From the NCBI GenBank assembly GCA_903828565.1, contig CAIKMQ010000003.1:124001-188000 (forward strand): a stretch of DNA of 64,000 bases. Direction: 5' to 3'. Under the pieces are notes generated by a model. It was given only the letters and a program-made list of their open reading frames with translations, was not told the origin of the DNA and did no database searches. Shown here one piece after another: positions 23,938-33,643 of the stretch. The DNA is from an uncultured Leptolinea sp. GTDB taxonomy: Bacteria > Chloroflexota > Anaerolineae > Anaerolineales > Anaerolineaceae. Within the stretch, counting starts at the first letter, position 1. Each line of letters begins with the position of its first letter. The position numbers were made by a program, and so were the translations under genes.

Positions 23938-26490
23938 TTAATCATCATTTTGACTGTTATCTGGCGGTTCAGGCGGGGTATTTTCCACTTCTCCCTTGCC
24001 ATTGCCATTTTCAACCCCATTGCCAGTCCCATTCGCCGCGCCTTCCGGCAGGTCCTTGCGTGAGATGCGCGCGATCGAGGCGACCTTGTTTCCCTTTTCA
24101 ATATCGATCAAATGCACCCCGCGGGTAGCACGCCCGGTACGTGATACTTTGGATGCTTTCATCCGCATGACGATACCGGCGGTGGTGATCAGCGTCAGCT
24201 CATCTTCTGCAGTCACCACGCGGGCTACAGCTACCTGGCCGATCTGTGCCAGGCTCTTCTGGTTGATGGTTGCCACGCCCTGTCCACCGCGCGATTTTGA
24301 CGGGTAATCTGCCAGGTCGGTGCGCTTGCCATAGCCGTTCTCGGTCACTACCAACAGGTCTGCCCCGGGCTCTACCACCTCGGCCCCGGTGAGCCTGTCA
24401 CCGTCACGCAGGCGGATACCTGTGACACCGCCTGCATTACGACCCATGGGGCGCAATGCGCTTTCCGGGTAGCGCAGGGCATTGCCGTTGGCAGTTACCA
24501 GGATCAAATCATCTTTGCCGCTGGTGAGAATAGCCCACCGCAGGTGGTCGTTCGCATCCAGGTTGATGGCGATCAGCCCGGAGGGGCGGACGCTGGCCAG
24601 TTCTGAAAGCTTCATCCGTTTTACCCTGCCCCGCAGCGTTACCAGGGTGCAGTAAGCGGCTGCATTGAAATCAGGCACATTGACAGCCGCCGTGATCAAC
24701 TCTCCGCCATCCAGTGAAAGAATATTATTGATCGAGATCCCGCGATCGGTCCGCCCGGCATCTGGAATCTGGTATACCTTTTCAGAGTAAACCTTGCCAC
24801 GATCAGAGAAGAACAGCACCGTATCTAGCGTGCTGGCAGGAATCATCATGATGATCTCATCCTCCTCGCGCATGTTCTGGCCGATCACACCTCTGCCGCC
24901 GCGGCTCTGGGTGCGGAAGGTGGTGGCCGGCACCCGTTTGATGTATCCACGCTGCGAGATGGAGATCAACACCGCTTCTTCAGCTACCAGGTCTTCTTCC
25001 TTGAAATCTTCCCGGGCTTCGGCGGTGATCTTGGTACGGCGTTCGTCACCGTATTTGTCTGCCATTTCCAACAGGTCTGCGCGGATCACTCCCAAAATCT
25101 TGCGCGGGTTGGCCAGCAGGTCTTCCAGATATGCGATCCGCTCCAGAACTTCTTTATGTTCTTCTTCGATCTTCAAACGTTCGAGGGCTGCCAGCCGGCG
25201 CAATTGCAGGTCCAGGATTGCCTGAGACTGGATCTCGCTCAGCTTGAAACGTTCCATCAGGCGGGTGCGCGCGCTATCCGCATCCGGTGATTCGCGAATG
25301 GTCTGGATGACATCATCCAGGTTTGCCAGTGCGATCAGGTAGCCTTGCAGGATATGCGCGCGGGCGCGGGCTTTATCCAGCTCGTATTCTGTGCGGCGTT
25401 GAATGACCGCCTGGCGGTGTTCGAGAAACACCTGCAGGGCACGGCGCAGAGAAAGTGCCCGCGGCTCACCATCTACCAGCGCAAGCATATGCACACCGAA
25501 AGTGGTTTGCAGAAGGGTGTACTTGTACAGCTGGTTCAACACCTTCTTGGGTTGAGCACCGCGTTTCAATTCAATATAGATGGTCATACCGCGGCGGTCC
25601 GATTCATCCCGCAGGTCGGTGATGGCATCTATTTTGCCATCACGCACCAGTTCAGCAATCCGTTCGATCAAGCTGGCTTTGTTCACCTGGTAAGGGATCT
25701 CGGTGATAATGATGGCGTAACGGCCGTTCTTCTGTTCCTCAATGTGTGCCACACCGCGGATAGTGAGCTTGCCGCGGCCGGTGCTGTACATCTGGCGGAT
25801 GCTCTCCCGGCCGATGATGATGCCTCCGGTCGGGAAATCCGGGCCGGGCAGGAATTCCATCAGCTGCTCGGTTGAGATCTCTTCCAGGTTGTCGTAATGG
25901 TCGATCACGTAGGTAATCGCGCCGATCAGTTCGCGCAGGTTATGCGGGGGGATATTGGTAGCCATGCCCACCGCGATGCCGGAGGAGCCGTTGAGAAGAA
26001 GATTGGGCAGCCTGGAGGGAAGCACCAGGGGTTCTTTCAACGAGCCATCGAAATTATCGGTGAAATCCACCGTGTTCTTGTCGATATCTTGCATCATTTC
26101 TTCGGCCATGCGGCCCATGCGGGCCTCAGTGTAACGCATGGCAGCCGGGGCATCCCCATCGACCGAGCCGAAGTTCCCCTGGCCGTCCACCAGCGGGTAA
26201 CGCATCGAGAAATCTTGCACCATGCGAGCCATGGCATCATATACCGAGGCATCCCCGTGGGGATGATATTTTCCCAGCACTTCACCCACGATACGGGCGG
26301 ATTTTTTATAGCTGGCATTTGCGCGCATACCCAGGTCATCCATGGCAAACAGAATGCGGCGATGTACCGGCTTGAGGCCGTCACGCGCATCGGGCAGAGC
26401 CCGCGCTACGATGACGCTCATGGCGTAATCCAGGTATGCTGAGCGCATCTGCTGGTCAATATCGACTTGTTGAATGGGGGTGTTTTCCAT
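23938..26490 (-). CDS. gyrA: DNA gyrase subunit A
   Basis: The 850-residue subunit breaks and rejoins DNA during negative supercoiling. The catalytic tyrosine is Y120 in [15 protein letters not shown]. The quinolone-binding region is [12 protein letters not shown]: the residue aligned to E. coli Ser83 is Ala81, with Asp85 aligned to Asp87. The C-terminal beta-pinwheel has repeated blades and the GyrA box QSRGGRG near residue 540. An acidic/Pro tail ends the protein. No gyrB is next to it. It is divergent from the metallophosphoesterase gene; on the minus strand a TATAAT lies about 40 bases upstream of ATG. Confidence 0.96.
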   Translation of the reverse strand: MENTPIQQVDIDQQMRSAYLDYAMSVIVARALPDARDGLKPVHRRILFAMDDLGMRANASYKKSARIVGEVLGKYHPHGDASVYDAMARMVQDFSMRYPLVDGQGNFGSVDGDAPAAMRYTEARMGRMAEEMMQDIDKNTVDFTDNFDGSLKEPLVLPSRLPNLLLNGSSGIAVGMATNIPPHNLRELIGAITYVIDHYDNLEEISTEQLMEFLPGPDFPTGGIIIGRESIRQMYSTGRGKLTIRGVAHIEEQKNGRYAIIITEIPYQVNKASLIERIAELVRDGKIDAITDLRDESDRRGMTIYIELKRGAQPKKVLNQLYKYTLLQTTFGVHMLALVDGEPRALSLRRALQVFLEHRQAVIQRRTEYELDKARARAHILQGYLIALANLDDVIQTIRESPDADSARTRLMERFKLSEIQSQAILDLQLRRLAALERLKIEEEHKEVLERIAYLEDLLANPRKILGVIRADLLEMADKYGDERRTKITAEAREDFKEEDLVAEEAVLISISQRGYIKRVPATTFRTQSRGGRGVIGQNMREEDEIIMMIPASTLDTVLFFSDRGKVYSEKVYQIPDAGRTDRGISINNILSLDGGELITAAVNVPDFNAAAYCTLVTLRGRVKRMKLSELASVRPSGLIAINLDANDHLRWAILTSGKDDLILVTANGNALRYPESALRPMGRNAGGVTGIRLRDGDRLTGAEVVEPGADLLVVTENGYGKRTDLADYPSKSRGGQGVATINQKSLAQIGQVAVARVVTAEDELTLITTAGIVMRMKASKVSRTGRATRGVHLIDIEKGNKVASIARISRKDLPEGAANGTGNGVENGNGKGEVENTPPEPPDNSQNDD

Positions 26491-26625
26491 AAATATCCGG
26501 GGATCCTTTGCGAGTTAAACCTGTTAATTATACCGCATCCGTGAATGCGGTCGCGTATATCGCGTATATAATGGAGCATAGTGCAGAGGTAGCTTATCTC
26601 TGCGACCGGGAAAGGTTTTTTGACA

Positions 26626-28176
26626 ATGAAAAGATGGATCACCTGTTTACTGGCAGTGGTTGTGATTCTGGCTGGTTGCCAGGCCGGGGAGGTTGAAAGT
26701 GCGACTACTGAGCCGACTGCCACAGCCATTCCTCCTGTCCCTTCCCACACAGCTACCTATGTGCTGGAAATCCTTCCCACGCTGCGCCCGGTACAGGATC
26801 GAACCACATTACCGGCCCAAGGTTCGGTGGAATTCAAAGTCATCCACTGGAATGACTTTCATGGTGCGCTGGTGGAAAGGACAACACCGGAAGGTACTTG
26901 GGTTCCCGGGATTGCGCGCCTGGCCAGTGTCGTGAGGGTGGAAAGCAGTGTGCTGGGGGCAGATCATACCCTGGTACTGGATGCCGGGGATTGGGTACCG
27001 GTCGGTAACCCGAAGACCGTTGATGCCCAAATGAGCCTTTTCAAAAGCATGGGATTGGATGCCATGACAGTTGGCAACCATGACCTGTGGAGAGGTTTGC
27101 CTGCTTTGCTGGTTTTCGCAAGCGAATCCCTGCCGGTTGAAGTGCTTTCCCTGAATATGATGGGGAGGGAAGCAGGTGGTTGCGTGGATAGTCAGTTGAT
27201 CAATGGGTACCAGATCTATGAGATTACGGGTAATGATGGCACTATAGTTCGTGTGGCGGTTGTGGGCGTGGGAATGGAGGGGTTGGAGCGCGAAAATGTT
27301 CAGAGCGCGTATAAAACGATCTGTTACACCAATCCGGTAACCTCTTATGAGGTCCTCTATCCATCTCTGGTGGAGCGCGAAAAAGCGGATGTTGTGATTG
27401 TGGTCAGCCACAGTGGCTTGGAAAGAGACGAGGATTTTGCCCGTCAGACCAATGCCCTGGGAATTGCCCCTGACCTGATCATCAGCGGTCACTCACATTC
27501 CTGGATGACGAATCCTGTTGTAATAGGAAAGACCCAAATAGCACAGGTTGGGGAATTCGGCCGTGCGGTTGGGATCTTCGACCTGATCTATAACCGCGAT
27601 TCTGCCGCGTTGGATTCATCCTGGCGGCAGGTGGTATTCAGCCCCTGCTCGCAGGTGGATGATGAGACGCAATCCCGCCTGCGACAGGCATTGCCGGACC
27701 TGGTCATCCCAGATCCGCAGCCCTGCGTTGTCAGGCAGTTACCGCAAGGCGCGATCTACCTGGCTGATATGCAGCCTCTTTCCGCCAGTGTCGGATACTG
27801 GTCATTGGGAGTGGGCACTTTCCCGGCGACCGATGAAGGCATGGTGCAGGGGGGGATGATCACCAGCCACGGGGAGTCTTTTCCGAAAGGCTTGTTCGCG
27901 CATGCCCCCTCTGAACTGGTTTATAACCTGGGTGGCCTATACACGAGGTTCCACGCCCTAATCAACTTAAAGGAGATCGCCTGCGGAAATGGCGCAGAGT
28001 TCGTGGTGCTGCTGGATGGTCACGAAGTGTTCCGTTCAGAAGTACTGACGGCTGAGTCGGAGCCGGTGGAAGTCAGCCTGGATGTGACCCGAGCTAAAAA
28101 GCTGACCCTGCGCACGGATGAATTGGGGAGGAATGACTGTGACGCAACCATCTGGGGAGACCCGTACGTGGAGTAA
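26626..28176 (+). CDS. Lipoprotein metallophosphoesterase with C-terminal NPCBM domain
   Basis: The product is 516 residues from ATG 26626. A lipoprotein signal ends in LAGC, then a Thr/Pro linker. The calcineurin-like/5'-nucleotidase N-domain is clear: HWNDFHGAL, VLDAGDWV, VGNHDLWRG, VVSHSGLERD and SGHSHSW metal-binding motifs. The usual UshA C-terminal substrate domain is absent. Instead, about residues 385-516 look like an NPCBM/NEW2 domain (SLGVGTFPATDEGMVQGG, SFPKGLFAHAPSELVYNLGG, FVVLLDGHEVFRS, DCDATIWGDP), a putative carbohydrate-binding module. It is probably anchored outside the cell and acts on phosphate esters near a glycan surface. Confidence 0.82.
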   Translation: MKRWITCLLAVVVILAGCQAGEVESATTEPTATAIPPVPSHTATYVLEILPTLRPVQDRTTLPAQGSVEFKVIHWNDFHGALVERTTPEGTWVPGIARLASVVRVESSVLGADHTLVLDAGDWVPVGNPKTVDAQMSLFKSMGLDAMTVGNHDLWRGLPALLVFASESLPVEVLSLNMMGREAGGCVDSQLINGYQIYEITGNDGTIVRVAVVGVGMEGLERENVQSAYKTICYTNPVTSYEVLYPSLVEREKADVVIVVSHSGLERDEDFARQTNALGIAPDLIISGHSHSWMTNPVVIGKTQIAQVGEFGRAVGIFDLIYNRDSAALDSSWRQVVFSPCSQVDDETQSRLRQALPDLVIPDPQPCVVRQLPQGAIYLADMQPLSASVGYWSLGVGTFPATDEGMVQGGMITSHGESFPKGLFAHAPSELVYNLGGLYTRFHALINLKEIACGNGAEFVVLLDGHEVFRSEVLTAESEPVEVSLDVTRAKKLTLRTDELGRNDCDATIWGDPYVE

Positions 28177-28250
28177 TCGCGGCACCTCCTCGATACGTGT
28201 ATAAATCCGCAATCCGATTGCAGATTAGTACACTTTATTATTTCCTGTAC

Positions 28251-28721
28251 TTACTCCTCCAACCCCTGGAGCAAGAACTGCAGGGCTGCCTCGGCAGCCT
28301 GGTTCTTCACTTCGATGCGCACACCTGAGAAGAGGTATTTTTGGGCTGTATCCCCACTGGGGGTGCTGAGCCCGATCCAGACCGTGCCGACCGGTTTCTG
28401 CGGCAGCCCGCCGCCCGGGCCGGCAATTCCGCTGACTGAAAGTCCGACCTCAGTGTTTAGCGCCAGGCGCACGCCGCGCGCCATTTCCAGCACCGTCTCA
28501 CTGGAGACCGCGCCGTGATCGATCAATGTCTCATGGCGCACGCCCAGTAAGGTTTCTTTGGCGTAATAGGCATAGGCTGTGATGCTTCCCTGATAATACT
28601 CCGAACTGCCGGGGATGTTGGTGATACGGTGGCTAACCAGCCCCCCGGTGCAGGATTCTGCCACTGCCAGTTTCCACCCTCTCTCCAGCAGCAGCTTACC
28701 GATTAGTGCTTCAATATCCAT
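28251..28721 (-). CDS. pncC: Nicotinamide-nucleotide amidohydrolase PncC (CinA C-terminal domain)
   Basis: The 156-residue protein is a stand-alone CinA C-terminal domain. Motifs: LAVAESCTGGLVSHRIT at the N-terminus, YYQGSITAYAYYAKETLLGV, DHGAVSSETVLEMARG and VSGIAGPGGG with KPVGTVWIGL. It deamidates NMN in the pyridine-nucleotide salvage route. The MoaB-like N-domain of full CinA is missing, which is common. It diverges from uvrC with 85 bases between them. Confidence 0.92.
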   Translation of the reverse strand: MDIEALIGKLLLERGWKLAVAESCTGGLVSHRITNIPGSSEYYQGSITAYAYYAKETLLGVRHETLIDHGAVSSETVLEMARGVRLALNTEVGLSVSGIAGPGGGLPQKPVGTVWIGLSTPSGDTAQKYLFSGVRIEVKNQAAEAALQFLLQGLEE

Positions 28722-28806
28722 TGCAAATCTCCGTGGAGGTATTCTACCTTATTCCCATTATTCAAGGGTGACCGGGCAGCATGCAGGGTGGTGCTAAAAT
28801 ACAGGC

Positions 28807-30666
28807 ATGGAGATCGCTTCCCATATTCAGGGCATTTTGGATACCCTGCCGCTCAAACCCGGCTGTTACATCATGAAGAACAGCGAGGGGACGATTATTT
28901 ATGTGGGCAAGGCAATCAACCTGCGCAACCGGGTGCGCTCGTACTTCCACAAGCCGGCGGAATGGGACCACAAACTACACAGCCTGGTTCCAGCCATAGC
29001 CGATATTGAGTGGATCGTGGTCGGTTCTGAACTTGAGGCTCTCATCCTGGAGATGAACCTTATCAAGAAGCATCGTCCGCGCTTCAATGTGCGCCTGAAG
29101 GACGATAAACGCTACCCGTACATCAAAGTTCACTGGGCGGCGGATTACCCTAAAGTAACGATCACCCGCGAGATGGAAAAGGACGGCAGCCGCTATTTTG
29201 GCCCGTATACTTCGGTTTGGGCTGTGCATCAAACCATGGACCTGCTGCGGCGAATATTTCCATACCTCACCTGCGACCGCGTGATCACCGGAGCGGATGA
29301 GCGTGCCTGCCTGTATTTTGACATCCACCTTTGCAGCGCGCCTTGCATCGGAGCGATCAACCGAGAGGCCTACCGCCAGAGCATGGATGACCTTTGCTCA
29401 TTCCTGGACGGCCACACTGCGCCGATCATCACCCGGCTGCAGGCTGAAATGGAGCAAGCTGCGATTGAGCTGCGTTTTGAAAAAGCGGCTGCCCTGCGCG
29501 ACCAGGTGAACGCCATCAACACCGTGGTGGAAAAGCAGAAGGTCATTACCACCGAGCAAATGGATTCGGATGTCATTGCGATGGCGCGCGAAGAGGGCGA
29601 AGCTTGCGTGCAGATCTTCTTCATCCGCGCAGGGAAGTTGATCGGGCGCGAGTATTTTATTCTGGAAGGCACCGAAGACTCCAGTGATTCCGAAGTAGTT
29701 TCCCAGTTCCTGAAGCAGTTCTACTCAGAGGCCGCGGCGCTGCCATCCGAGGTGCTGCTGCCGAACGAGGTGGAAGAGGCGAATATTATCAAACAGTGGC
29801 TGGCTGCGCGCAATAACAGCCAGAAGGTGGAACTGCTGGTGCCGCGCGAAGGGGTCACCCACGAACTGGTGGCTATGGCTGCTGAGAATGCTGCCGATAC
29901 GCTCACCTCGCTGCGGGCGCGCTGGCAGGCGGATACTCACCGCCAGGCCGAAGCACTGACAGAATTGCAGACCGCCCTGGGGTTGCCGCATCCACTCAAC
30001 AAGATCGAATGCTACGATATCTCCAATACCCAGGGGACGGCTTCTGTGGGCAGCATGGTGGTCTTTGAACAGGGAGTGCCGAGCAAAGGCAATTACCGTC
30101 AGTTCAACATCAAGGGGGTGCAGGGACCGGATGATTTTGCCAGTATGGAAGAGGTGCTGATCCGTCGTTTCAAACGCTGGCAGGCAGCAGAAGATGAAGA
30201 TGCGCCCGGGAAGAAACCGGATCCGGCATTCGCCGTATTGCCCGACCTGTTGATGGTAGATGGCGGCAAGGGGCAATTGGGCAGGGCGGTCAAGGTATTG
30301 GAGGGTTACGGCCTGGCCGAACGGGTGCCGGTGGTTGGCCTTGCCAAACAGCAGGAGGAACTTTTCAGGCCAGGCATGGAAGAATCGCTGGTGCTGCCGA
30401 GACACTCCCAGGCGCTTTATCTCATCCAGCGGGTGCGGGATGAAGCCCACCGCTTTGCCATCACCGCGCATCGTAAAAAAAGAACCAAACTTGGGCTGGC
30501 CTCGCGATTGGATGCCATCCCTGGCGTTGGGCCGGCACGCCGCCGTGCTTTGCTGGTGCATTTTGGCTCCATTGAAGCCATTCGAACCGCCAGCCTGGAA
30601 CAGCTCGCGGAAGTGAAAGGCGTGACCGAGAGTGTGGCACGCGCAGTGAAAGCCGGACTGGAATGA
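28807..30666 (+). CDS. uvrC: UvrABC system protein C
   Basis: The 619-residue nucleotide-excision-repair endonuclease has its GIY-YIG domain at residues about 13-95 (GCYIMKNSEGTIIYVGKAINLRNRVRSYF cut to pieces), the UVR motif near residues 205-240, the RNase H-like UvrC domain with IECYDISNTQGTASVGSMVVF and LLMVDGGKGQLG, and tandem helix-hairpin-helix at the C-terminus (LDAIPGVGPARRRALLVHFGS). All regions and the expected length are present, so it should be functional. Confidence 0.96.
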   Translation: MEIASHIQGILDTLPLKPGCYIMKNSEGTIIYVGKAINLRNRVRSYFHKPAEWDHKLHSLVPAIADIEWIVVGSELEALILEMNLIKKHRPRFNVRLKDDKRYPYIKVHWAADYPKVTITREMEKDGSRYFGPYTSVWAVHQTMDLLRRIFPYLTCDRVITGADERACLYFDIHLCSAPCIGAINREAYRQSMDDLCSFLDGHTAPIITRLQAEMEQAAIELRFEKAAALRDQVNAINTVVEKQKVITTEQMDSDVIAMAREEGEACVQIFFIRAGKLIGREYFILEGTEDSSDSEVVSQFLKQFYSEAAALPSEVLLPNEVEEANIIKQWLAARNNSQKVELLVPREGVTHELVAMAAENAADTLTSLRARWQADTHRQAEALTELQTALGLPHPLNKIECYDISNTQGTASVGSMVVFEQGVPSKGNYRQFNIKGVQGPDDFASMEEVLIRRFKRWQAAEDEDAPGKKPDPAFAVLPDLLMVDGGKGQLGRAVKVLEGYGLAERVPVVGLAKQQEELFRPGMEESLVLPRHSQALYLIQRVRDEAHRFAITAHRKKRTKLGLASRLDAIPGVGPARRRALLVHFGSIEAIRTASLEQLAEVKGVTESVARAVKAGLE

Positions 30667-30723
30667 GCAACTATCTGCCGAAAGAATGTAGAATGAATGT
30701 ACTTCAGCAAGGCAGGCATCGCA

Positions 30724-31575
30724 ATGATTCGTAAACGGCATCCAACCCTGGGTATTGCCCTCTCCGGCGGCGGAGCGCGCGGGCTGGCGCATATCGGTTT
30801 CTTGAAGGTCCTGGAGCGTGAAGGTATCCGGGTGGATTACCTTTCCGGGACCAGCATGGGGTCGGTCATTGCCACTGCCTATGCCCGCGGCATGCCTTTG
30901 GATGAAATGGAACGTGAAGTCGTTCATAACACTACTACGCGCAATATGATCCGCATGGTCAGCATCACACCGCCAACGCGCGGGCTGGTAGAGACGGGTA
31001 AATTGCGCGCCATCCTCTCTCACTTCATCCCCGAAGAAACCACATTCGAAGGGTTGCGTATTCCGACAGCCATCTGTGCCACCGACCTGATCCGCTCTCA
31101 ACCCGTGACCCTCAGCCGGGGGTTGGTGCTGCCGGCTGTGATGGCATCCTGCGCGGTACCGGGTATTTTCCCCTCCGTAGAAATGCCCCCCATGCGGCTG
31201 GTGGATGGTGGCGTTCTGAATAACCTGCCAGTGGACCTGGCACAGGCCCTGGGGGCGCAGTGCGTCATCGCTGTGGATGTGCAGGCAGACACCGAAGACA
31301 GCGGGCCGCATGAAGAGCATTTTGTCGGCGGCAACCTGCCATTTCACATGCCGGGAGCGCTGCGGGATATTGTCTGGTCATCATCCATGATGATCGCGCG
31401 CATCACACAGATGCAGTTGGAACGCACCCGGCCGGATCTATATTTGCGAGCCCCGGTGCCTGTGGATGTGAGCATGTTCCTGGGGTTCCAGCGGGCACGG
31501 GAGGTCATCGCTGCTGGTGAAGCACTGGCAGAAAGTGCGCTGCCGCGCATCCGCGCACTGCTGGGAATCGATTGA
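30724..31575 (+). CDS. Patatin-like phospholipase (RssA/YchK type)
   Basis: From ATG 30724 the product is 283 residues; ATG 30697 is an in-frame alternative. The oxyanion loop SGGGARGLAHIG, nucleophile elbow SGTSMGSVIA and catalytic Asp in LVDGGVLNNLPV are all present, so a Ser-Asp dyad hydrolase acting on lipid esters is expected. No signal peptide is visible, so it is probably cytoplasmic or peripheral. A downstream small gene starts 17 bases after the stop and may be coupled. Confidence 0.88.
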   Translation: MIRKRHPTLGIALSGGGARGLAHIGFLKVLEREGIRVDYLSGTSMGSVIATAYARGMPLDEMEREVVHNTTTRNMIRMVSITPPTRGLVETGKLRAILSHFIPEETTFEGLRIPTAICATDLIRSQPVTLSRGLVLPAVMASCAVPGIFPSVEMPPMRLVDGGVLNNLPVDLAQALGAQCVIAVDVQADTEDSGPHEEHFVGGNLPFHMPGALRDIVWSSSMMIARITQMQLERTRPDLYLRAPVPVDVSMFLGFQRAREVIAAGEALAESALPRIRALLGID

Positions 31576-31592
31576 GAAATGAAGGAGTGAGC

Positions 31593-31910
31593 ATGTTGGA
31601 TTTCCTGCGTCGTTTATTATCCCCCACCACACCCCGCTTAACCCGCGAACAGACCCGTGAAGCCCAGGCATTGTTTGTGGAATTGATCAATATCGGCCGT
31701 AAGGAAGACTACCTGGCAGAGACCCCGGGCGGAGCATTCACCGGCCAGTGCCATCACCGGCGGGCGCGCGAGATTGGGGCGCGCCTGAACCAGATAGGTG
31801 GGACCGATCTGATGTGGCAAACCTACGAGAAGGTGCGGCGGTCGCTGGGCAAACAACTGTGCGATCACCTGGAATATGCCTGGACCGGTATCGGCACCTG
31901 GTTGGCTTGA
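31593..31910 (+). CDS. Small conserved-looking protein of unknown function
   Basis: The product is 105 residues from ATG 31593, with GAAGGAG 7 bases upstream; TTG 31572 is rejected for lack of context. It is Arg/Gln/Leu-rich, with no signal peptide or membrane helix. The segment TREQTREAQALFVELINIGRKEDYL and the basic HHRRAREIGARLNQIGG are helical. Proximity to the patatin gene suggests a shared transcript. I do not recognise the family. Confidence 0.65.
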   Translation: MLDFLRRLLSPTTPRLTREQTREAQALFVELINIGRKEDYLAETPGGAFTGQCHHRRAREIGARLNQIGGTDLMWQTYEKVRRSLGKQLCDHLEYAWTGIGTWLA

Positions 31911-32053
31911 TATCATGGATACTTATTTTGAAGCCATCCAAACCTGCGGAAATTTACTGGTTTACTTCTAGAAAATTACCATAGATCAGTATCAGCTAAA
32001 AAATGGTTAATCACTGAAGCATTACAGAAAACAATTAAGCCTGTCTGCGTAGG

Positions 32054-33073
32054 ATGAAAATGGATTTGGATAGTTGGGCATTAAACTGGTTGATGGATCC
32101 GGGTGATTCAGGTGTTCGATACCTGGCCATGAGAGACCTGCTAGGTCTTGCGCCTGACGAACCCCAACTTGTTCAGCAGCGTGATATTGCCCATCACGAA
32201 GGACCCATCGCAGAGATTCTTAATGCGATGAACAAAGAAGGTTACTGGGAATTGCCAGGTTCTGGTTATTATCCAAAATACACTGGTACTGTCTGGTCGA
32301 TCCTGCTACTTGCGCAACTCGGCGCAAACACCTTTGCCGATCCACGTGTTGTTACTGCCTGCCGTTACATTCTTGATCACGCGCTCACTTCTGAAGGTCA
32401 ATTTACGGTAAATGGTTTGGCATCAGGAATGGCTGATTGCCTACAAGGAAATTTATGCTATTCGTTGCAAGAGATGGGGTGTGATGATCCTCGATTGGAC
32501 ATGGCTTTTGAATGGATGGCTCGCACAGTGACGGGCGAGGGTATTTTGCCTATGACCAGCCCACATCCCCAGGGAACTCAACGTTACTACGCTGGAAAAT
32601 GTGGTCCGCTGTTTGCTTGTGGAAGTAATAGCAAATTGCCTTGCGCCTGGGGAGGGGTAAAAGTCATGCTGGCGTTTTCACGGCTTCCAGACGAAAAACG
32701 GACTCGGATGATTGCTGCAGCCATCCGTCAGGGTATTGATTTCTTTCTGAGCGTAGATCCAGTTTCAGCCGCATATCCCAACGGTTACAACGATAAACCC
32801 AGCAGCAACTGGTGGAAATTCGGTTTTCCGGTATTTTATGTTACCGATTTACTGCAAAATGTGGAATCTCTGGTAAGGCTCGGATACGGGAAGGATCCCC
32901 GGCTGGCGAATGCTTTGGATCTGATCAAGTCAAAACAGGCCCCTCAAGGTTTCTGGTTGCTCGAATATGATTACGAGGGTAAAACCTGGGGTAATTTTGG
33001 TGTTAAAAAGCAGGCAAATAAGTGGGTGACCCTGAGGGCTCTTCGGGTTTTGAAAATGGCTGAGAGAATGTAA
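32054..33073 (+). CDS. Prenyltransferase/squalene-oxidase-repeat-like (alpha/alpha toroid) protein
   Basis: The 339-residue product has repeated helices with YLAMRDLLG, YWELPGSGYYPKYTGTVWSILLLAQLG, YILDHAL, QGFWLLEYDYEGKTWGNFG motifs typical of the alpha/alpha toroid of terpene-cyclase-like proteins. Similar proteins in environmental bacteria are often labelled nitrogen-fixation NifH by mistake; nothing here resembles nitrogenase. The gene looks AT-richer than its neighbours and uses more A/T-ending codons. The preceding 140 bases are AT-rich without a clear gene. This suggests acquisition by transfer, with moderate confidence. It ends 2 bases from a convergent gene. Confidence 0.7.
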   Translation: MKMDLDSWALNWLMDPGDSGVRYLAMRDLLGLAPDEPQLVQQRDIAHHEGPIAEILNAMNKEGYWELPGSGYYPKYTGTVWSILLLAQLGANTFADPRVVTACRYILDHALTSEGQFTVNGLASGMADCLQGNLCYSLQEMGCDDPRLDMAFEWMARTVTGEGILPMTSPHPQGTQRYYAGKCGPLFACGSNSKLPCAWGGVKVMLAFSRLPDEKRTRMIAAAIRQGIDFFLSVDPVSAAYPNGYNDKPSSNWWKFGFPVFYVTDLLQNVESLVRLGYGKDPRLANALDLIKSKQAPQGFWLLEYDYEGKTWGNFGVKKQANKWVTLRALRVLKMAERM

Positions 33074-33075
33074 TT

Positions 33076-33561
33076 CTAAGGTTGCTGATCTTGATTGTTT
33101 CCCCGAGCAAATAAGTTCAACCATTCATCAACCTCATCTGGAGATAACGTGGGCATAGTTGTGTCAGCAGACGGATGAATTCGTCTTGCTGTTGCCATTC
33201 TGAGGACAAACTCAGCGGCTTCCACTACTTGAGCCCTTTTTGTTCTGGCTTCTCCTTGAATTCGCCGATCTGAGGTGACCACTGTCCAGTTCTTGACACT
33301 TCCACCCAATGAATGGATGCGTTTAATGATTTGTTCGTCTGCGATCGTATGGGTGGAGACAAAGACGGCTTTGACACGCCCGGAAATACGCGTTCCGACA
33401 TAGCCGGGGGCTGCGCGGTCAAAATATACTTCAATGGCTACCTGCTCCGTGCGCGCAAAATCCGACAGCAGGTTCAGCAGTTTCTCCTCATCGTCCATGT
33501 CCTGCAGGCTTAGCCCCGGCACATGCGGGATCAGGTTATGTCCATCGACCAGGTATGGCAT
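33076..33561 (-). CDS. NYN-domain (YacP-like) ribonuclease
   Basis: The product is 161 residues from ATG 33561, preceded by GGAGGGAGAA. The N-terminal YLVDGHNLIPHVPG holds the first acidic residue of the PIN-like NYN fold. Further conserved elements are EVYFDRAAPGYVGTRISGRVKAVFVSTHTIADEQIIKRI and WTVVTSDRRIQGEAR. YacP/Rae1-type proteins cleave RNA, some on the ribosome. The gene is convergent with the toroid gene, 2 bases from its stop. Confidence 0.85.
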   Translation of the reverse strand: MPYLVDGHNLIPHVPGLSLQDMDDEEKLLNLLSDFARTEQVAIEVYFDRAAPGYVGTRISGRVKAVFVSTHTIADEQIIKRIHSLGGSVKNWTVVTSDRRIQGEARTKRAQVVEAAEFVLRMATARRIHPSADTTMPTLSPDEVDEWLNLFARGNNQDQQP

Positions 33562-33643
33562 TTCTCCCTCCATTTGACAATACCAACACAATCACAGGTA
33601 AGTATTTACGGTATTATGCTATCATATCCACAGGGATTAAACT

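Noticed and set aside
25345-26442. Two plus-strand open frames of 176 and 181 codons
   Set aside because: They are antisense to gyrA, whose protein sequence is intact throughout.
26540-26575. Tandem TCGCGTATA and small hairpin upstream of the metallophosphoesterase as an operator
   Set aside because: The repeat is short and overlaps ordinary divergent promoter sequence, so there is too little to support a call.
29725-31347. 540-codon open frame on the minus strand
   Set aside because: It lies antisense to uvrC and the patatin gene, both with full family motifs; its translation is rich in His/Gln/Cys, typical of a shadow frame.
32054-33073. Nitrogen-fixation protein NifH label for the toroid gene
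   Set aside because: No P-loop or Fe-S cysteines of nitrogenase reductase are present.
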